Below are positions 60,281 through 64,000 of a stretch of 64,000 bases of DNA, in pieces. Position 1 is the stretch's first letter; the number at the start of each line of letters is the position of its first letter. Location of the stretch: contig JABIFF010000016.1 of NCBI GenBank assembly GCA_018650845.1, positions 124,001-188,000 on the forward strand, given 5' to 3'. The notes below the pieces were generated by a model that was not told where the DNA came from, ran no database searches, and saw only the letters and a list, made by a program, of their open reading frames with translations. Source of the DNA: Chloroflexota bacterium. Lineage in GTDB: Bacteria; Chloroflexota; Dehalococcoidia; Lucifugimonadales; Lucifugimonadaceae. The translations under genes and the position numbers were made by a program.

Positions 60281-62080
60281 GTGTACAAGGACACGAACTG
60301 TGGAGAGCCACGCGACACTTCAGTCGGTGAGCAGATTACCGTTGCTGGTTGGGTAAACCGACGGCGCGACCACGGGAACCTGATTTTTATTGATCTGCGA
60401 GACCGAAGCGGTTTGCTGCAGATTGTTTTCAACCCTGAGTATGGCGAGACGGCTCATGATCTGGCTCAGAGTCTGAGATCTGAGTGGGTTGTGCAGGTCA
60501 CGGGTAAGGTCGTAGCTCGACTTCCCGGTGCTGAAAACCCAGAACTGCCAACAGGTGCAGTCGAGCTTTCTGTGACCGATCTCGTGATTCTTAACCGTTC
60601 GATCACTCCACCGTTTGAAGTTTCAGACGATGTTGAAGTTGATGCCAACACTCGGTTGAAATACCGATTTATGGACTTACGTCGACCTCGAATGCAGGAA
60701 ATATTGAAGCTTCGTCACAAGGTTACTCACATCATGTGGGACCATCTGACTGAAGAGGGTTTCACTCAGGTTGAAACCCCAATCCTAATTAAGAGCACGC
60801 CTGAGGGAGCACGAGACTACGTCGTGCCAAGTCGTGTTCATCCGGGCGATTTCTATGCATTGCCGCAGTCGCCTCAGCAGTTGAAGCAGCTTCTGATGGT
60901 TTCTGGTGTGGAGCGTTATTTTCAGATCGCACGTTGCTTCCGTGACGAAGATTTGCGTGCTGACCGCCAACCTGAGCACACACAGCTCGACTTCGAAATG
61001 TCGTTCGTCCATCAGGACGATGTTATGAAGGTGGTCGAAGATCTGTACACCCGCATCGTTAAAGAGGCGGCTCCAGATACAACAGCGAACGGGCCGTTTG
61101 TACGGCTGACCTATGCTGAAGCGATGGAGCGATTCGGAACTGATAAGCCTGACCTGCGTTTCGGAATGGAATTAACGACTATTACCGAAACGGCAGCGAC
61201 TTCGGACGCACGAGTGTTCCAAGCTGTGGCTTCTTCGGGCGGATCGATTCGTGGATTTGTAGCTCCGGGTTGTGGAAGCTACGGTCGACGACAGACCGAT
61301 GATCTGACGGAATTCGCAAAGTCGAGCGGTGCGCAGGGTTTGGTGTTTATCGCACTCGACGAAAGCGCTCCTTCTATCGATGCGCTGGAAGACGAACACA
61401 TCAAGTCGCCATTGAAGAAATTCTTATCGTTGGACGTCATCAAGAAGATGGCGACCGAGATGGGGGCTGCTCCAGGCGACTTGATGTTGATTGTTGCTGG
61501 TACCGACAAGCTGGTGAACACGGTTTTGGCGAACCTGCGTAACGAGATGGCCAAGCGGCTCGATATGCTCGACCCGAAGCGGCTCATCTTCTCGTGGGTG
61601 TACGACTTCCCGCTGTTCGATTGGGATGAAGAGCTTCAGAAATACGAACCTGCTCACCACGTGTTCTCGTCGCCTAAGGCTGAGCACATGGAATACCTCG
61701 ATACCGATCCCGGCAAGGTGATTGGTACGTTGTGGGATTTGGTGTGTAACGGTTCTGAAATGGGTTCGGGAAGTATCCGAATTCACGATAAGGATCTTCA
61801 GACCAAATTGTTCAACATCATTGGTTACACCGAGGATCAGATCAGCGACCGGTTCGGCCAGCTGTTGACCGCATTCACCTATGGCGCACCGCCGCATGGT
61901 GGCATGGGGCTGGGTCTTGATCGCTTCGTTGCGATGCTTGCCGGTGAAGAGGCTATTCGAGAGGTTATTGCGTTCCCTAAGACGCAATCGGCATTCGACC
62001 CGCTGTTCGAGGCACCGTCGCGAATCGAAGACCAGCAGCTTGAAGATTTGCACATCCGTGTAGTGATGCCTAAAAGTTAG
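60281..62080 (+). CDS. aspS: Aspartyl-tRNA synthetase
   Basis: A 599-residue class II synthetase. The anticodon-binding OB domain (VNRRRDHGNLIFIDLRDRSG), class II motif 2 (CFRDEDLRADRQPEHTQLD) and motif 3 (GLGLDRFVAMLAG) are present, with the bacterial GAD insertion in between. It charges tRNA-Asp. The GTG start at 60281 begins the normal N-terminus. gatABC is not in the window, so whether it is discriminating cannot be judged. Confidence 0.97.
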   Translation: MYKDTNCGEPRDTSVGEQITVAGWVNRRRDHGNLIFIDLRDRSGLLQIVFNPEYGETAHDLAQSLRSEWVVQVTGKVVARLPGAENPELPTGAVELSVTDLVILNRSITPPFEVSDDVEVDANTRLKYRFMDLRRPRMQEILKLRHKVTHIMWDHLTEEGFTQVETPILIKSTPEGARDYVVPSRVHPGDFYALPQSPQQLKQLLMVSGVERYFQIARCFRDEDLRADRQPEHTQLDFEMSFVHQDDVMKVVEDLYTRIVKEAAPDTTANGPFVRLTYAEAMERFGTDKPDLRFGMELTTITETAATSDARVFQAVASSGGSIRGFVAPGCGSYGRRQTDDLTEFAKSSGAQGLVFIALDESAPSIDALEDEHIKSPLKKFLSLDVIKKMATEMGAAPGDLMLIVAGTDKLVNTVLANLRNEMAKRLDMLDPKRLIFSWVYDFPLFDWDEELQKYEPAHHVFSSPKAEHMEYLDTDPGKVIGTLWDLVCNGSEMGSGSIRIHDKDLQTKLFNIIGYTEDQISDRFGQLLTAFTYGAPPHGGMGLGLDRFVAMLAGEEAIREVIAFPKTQSAFDPLFEAPSRIEDQQLEDLHIRVVMPKS

Positions 62081-62157
62081 TACCACGCATACGTGTAGAG
62101 CCTCTGAAATTTTAGGGGCCAGAAAACGCGACCCTGAGTTACAATTGATGGCAGTAG

Positions 62158-62182
62158 AGGAGCGCCTTGGGGCGCTCCTTAT
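62158..62182 (+). terminator. Hairpin after aspS
   Basis: GGAGCGCC (62159-62166) pairs with GGCGCTCC (62171-62178), with a TTGG loop and a short TTAT tail. A weak terminator or attenuator before tig. Confidence 0.55.
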
Positions 62183-62251
62183 CGTGCACGGAACCCTACA
62201 AGGGGCACGGGTGCGATCTAATCTAGCTAATTGATTGTTTCGGAGAACGCG

Positions 62252-63670
62252 TTGAAATTTACTCGCGACGACGGTGAAGACCGTCAGGCTATTCTTCACA
62301 TTGAAGTAGAAGATGATCGTGTGGAGAAGCATCTCCAGCGAGCGCACCAGAAGGTTGCTGCGCGTATTAACATCCCCGGATTCCGCAAGGGCAAGGCCCC
62401 TCGGAATATCGTTGAGCAGTTTGTAGGTCGAGACTACTTGCTCGAAGAGGCGATGGAATCACTGGTTCCTGAGGCAGTTGGTGTTGCAATTGAAGAGTCG
62501 GACATTCCTTCGACTCACACACCACCGCGTGTGAACGTTACTGAGCGTGACCCGATCGTAAAGATCGATGCGACAGTGGCACTTCCACCCGTAGCCACAC
62601 TTGGTGACTACAAGAAACTTAAGTTCGACGACGAACTTGAAGTGGTGACTGAAGATCAGATCGAAGAGCAGATAACCCAGATTCAGGAATCTCAGGCAAC
62701 CTGGGAACCTGTGAAGCGGGCTGCGAAGCTCGGCGATATGTTGGTTATTACTTCTAAGGGTCTTGTCGAGGGCAAAGAGTTCGCAAATGTTGATGGCGGC
62801 GAGTTCCTCGCTGAAGCCGGAAGCATGAACCCTGTTCCTGGCTTCTCTGAACAGCTGAAGGGTATGAAAGAGGGCGGTTCGAAGGAATTCGATATCGAGA
62901 TCCCTGCCGACTACCCGAACGAAGAGTTCGCTGGTAAAACTGCGAATTTCAACGTGGAAGTTGCGGAAGTGAAGAAGAAGGAACTGCCAAAACTGACAGA
63001 CGCATTGGCAGCTTCACTAGGTGAAGATTTCAAGACAGTCGCGGAATTACGGACTCGAATTAGCGATAATCTCGAAGCGCAAGCCACTGATGGTTTGCGA
63101 AGATCGTTAGAAGAAAAGATTGTTGATGCGTTGGTTGAAGGGGCTGAATTCGAAGTCTCACCAATGATCATCGAACACGAGGCAGAACACGTATTAGAAG
63201 ATCAACAGCGACAGCTGGCTCAGTACAACATCGATTTCGAGCAGTACATGCAGGGAATCGGTAAGTCGACTGAGGATATTGTTGCTGAGGCGAAGGATTC
63301 GGCTGAGCTACGACTCAAGCGCATGCTTGTGATCGATACTCTGGCTGAGGATACCGGTGCTTCGGTAACTGACGATGAAGTTGCTGCTGAGATTGCTCTG
63401 ATGCAGGAGACACCTCAGTACCAAAATGAAAACCTAGATACTGACGAGGCACGTGATGCGGTTCAGAGGATTCTGCGCCGACGCACCGCTATCGATCAGG
63501 TTATTGATGTAACTCACAAGCCAAAGGCTGCTAAGGCCAAGGCTAAGAAATCTACAACAGCTAAGAAAAAACCTGCTGCCAAGGCGAAAGCCAAGCCAGC
63601 AGCTAAGAAAAAACCGGCCAGCTCTGCGAAAGCCAAAAGCTCGAGCAAAGCCGCCAAGAGCGAAAAGTAA
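62252..63670 (+). CDS. tig: Trigger factor (ribosome-associated chaperone) with Lys/Ala-rich tail
   Basis: TTG 62252 after CGGAGAAC gives 472 residues; TTG 62231 would add seven. The ribosome-binding loop GFRKGKAP lies in the N-domain, followed by the FKBP-type PPIase domain and the helical C-domain. The last 50 residues (about 423-472) hold about 20 Lys and 16 Ala with Pro/Ser, like histone H1 tails, and are not part of standard trigger factor. clpP follows, as in many bacteria. Confidence 0.93.
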   Translation: MKFTRDDGEDRQAILHIEVEDDRVEKHLQRAHQKVAARINIPGFRKGKAPRNIVEQFVGRDYLLEEAMESLVPEAVGVAIEESDIPSTHTPPRVNVTERDPIVKIDATVALPPVATLGDYKKLKFDDELEVVTEDQIEEQITQIQESQATWEPVKRAAKLGDMLVITSKGLVEGKEFANVDGGEFLAEAGSMNPVPGFSEQLKGMKEGGSKEFDIEIPADYPNEEFAGKTANFNVEVAEVKKKELPKLTDALAASLGEDFKTVAELRTRISDNLEAQATDGLRRSLEEKIVDALVEGAEFEVSPMIIEHEAEHVLEDQQRQLAQYNIDFEQYMQGIGKSTEDIVAEAKDSAELRLKRMLVIDTLAEDTGASVTDDEVAAEIALMQETPQYQNENLDTDEARDAVQRILRRRTAIDQVIDVTHKPKAAKAKAKKSTTAKKKPAAKAKAKPAAKKKPASSAKAKSSSKAAKSEK

Positions 63671-63683
63671 CCTCTGGGGGCAA

Positions 63684-64000
63684 ATGAATATGACATCAGG
63701 ACTAATCACACCAAACGACTTCGGATCAGGTACTTCTCCTCAAGGCAAGAACAGCCCAATGCTGAACTTGCCTGAGAGTGTCGTTCCTATGGTCATCGAG
63801 ACGGGCGCCCGTGGCGAACGTGCTTACGACATCTACTCTTTGCTCCTTAAGGAACGCATCGTGTTCTTGGGAACGCCTATCAATGCTCAGGTGGCTAACC
63901 TGATCGTTGCTCAGTTGCTGTTCCTGGCTCGAGAAGATCCTGAAAAGGACATCAACCTGTACATCAACTCACCGGGTGGTGAGGTGTACTCAGGTATGGC
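63684..64000 (+). CDS. clpP: ATP-dependent Clp protease proteolytic subunit, N-terminal part (runs off the window end)
   Basis: ATG 63684 opens a frame to the window end (about 105 residues). [20 protein letters not shown] and [16 protein letters not shown] match ClpP, and the catalytic Ser would lie just past the edge. The first 30 residues are a longer, Gly/Ser-containing leader than usual, probably a propeptide. The gene is 13 bases after tig, preceded by a GGGGG block, giving the tig-clpP order. Confidence 0.93.
   Translation, partial: MNMTSGLITPNDFGSGTSPQGKNSPMLNLPESVVPMVIETGARGERAYDIYSLLLKERIVFLGTPINAQVANLIVAQLLFLAREDPEKDINLYINSPGGEVYSGM

Noticed and set aside
1..64000. CRISPR arrays, tRNA/rRNA genes, phage or integrase genes
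   Set aside because: I found no regularly spaced repeats, no tRNA cloverleaf with CCA end, and no integrase or structural phage proteins.

Overview
The window looks like a stretch of a free-living bacterial chromosome, most likely a marine Chloroflexota member of the SAR202 / Dehalococcoidia kind. This is an inference from gene content, not from a marker gene. The supporting points are two mandelate-racemase-type enolase-superfamily enzymes, lipoproteins with Ala/Pro/Thr-rich linkers, many MFS exporters, a fused AccD-AccA carboxyltransferase, a coproheme decarboxylase (HemQ/chlorite-dismutase family), a 7Fe ferredoxin, and frequent TTG start codons. No rRNA, tRNA, CRISPR array, transposase, prophage or restriction enzyme was found.

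Layout. 1-6.9 kb: the end of a PIG-L deacetylase, a minus-strand block of three MFS transporters with a HAD phosphatase between two of them, and an enolase-superfamily enzyme. 7-11.7 kb: an oligopeptide-type ABC uptake locus (binding lipoprotein, terminator, new promoter, two permeases) with no ATPase genes beside it. 11.7-18 kb: a decayed HAD gene, a cupredoxin-like lipoprotein that has lost most copper ligands, another MFS, a ScyD/ScyE-type beta-propeller lipoprotein, a D-2-hydroxyacid dehydrogenase and a Cof-type HAD. 18-25 kb: housekeeping genes accDA (fused), ftsK, RNase J and family-4 uracil-DNA glycosylase. 25-29 kb: an unrecognised structured RNA with a strong terminator, a frameshifted lipoprotein gene, a perfect 22-bp palindrome and a large LuxR-type (LAL) ATPase regulator. 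29.3-32 kb: a compact yceD-rpmF-fabD-nusB-acpP operon.

32-42 kb is accessory: two small membrane proteins flanked by a direct repeat, a CDF-like transporter, a HAD gene that seems to start at CTG, a CHK/APH-type kinase, several small membrane or lipoproteins, a GNAT acetyltransferase, an HNH-like protein, a VOC gene broken at a poly-A run, and a HIT protein overlapping an orphan DNA methyltransferase. 41.6-64 kb is mostly core: an enolase-family enzyme with an acyl-CoA dehydrogenase, ruvC-ruvA-ruvB, a heterodimeric ABC exporter, a RimI-like acetyltransferase, a DHDPS-family lyase, a siroheme sulfite/nitrite reductase, HemQ, ferredoxin, an A-type Fe-S carrier with a Gly/Cys tail, Lrp/AsnC, BioY, AspRS, trigger factor with a histone-H1-like tail, and the start of ClpP.

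Two kinds of noise recur. Families of short palindromic dispersed repeats (TTCTGAA-type, ATCCCTCG-type, CATTGCGAGGAG-type and CCTTCTCCC-type) sit between genes. Two genes are broken at homopolymer runs, which could be sequencing error, slippage or true decay.
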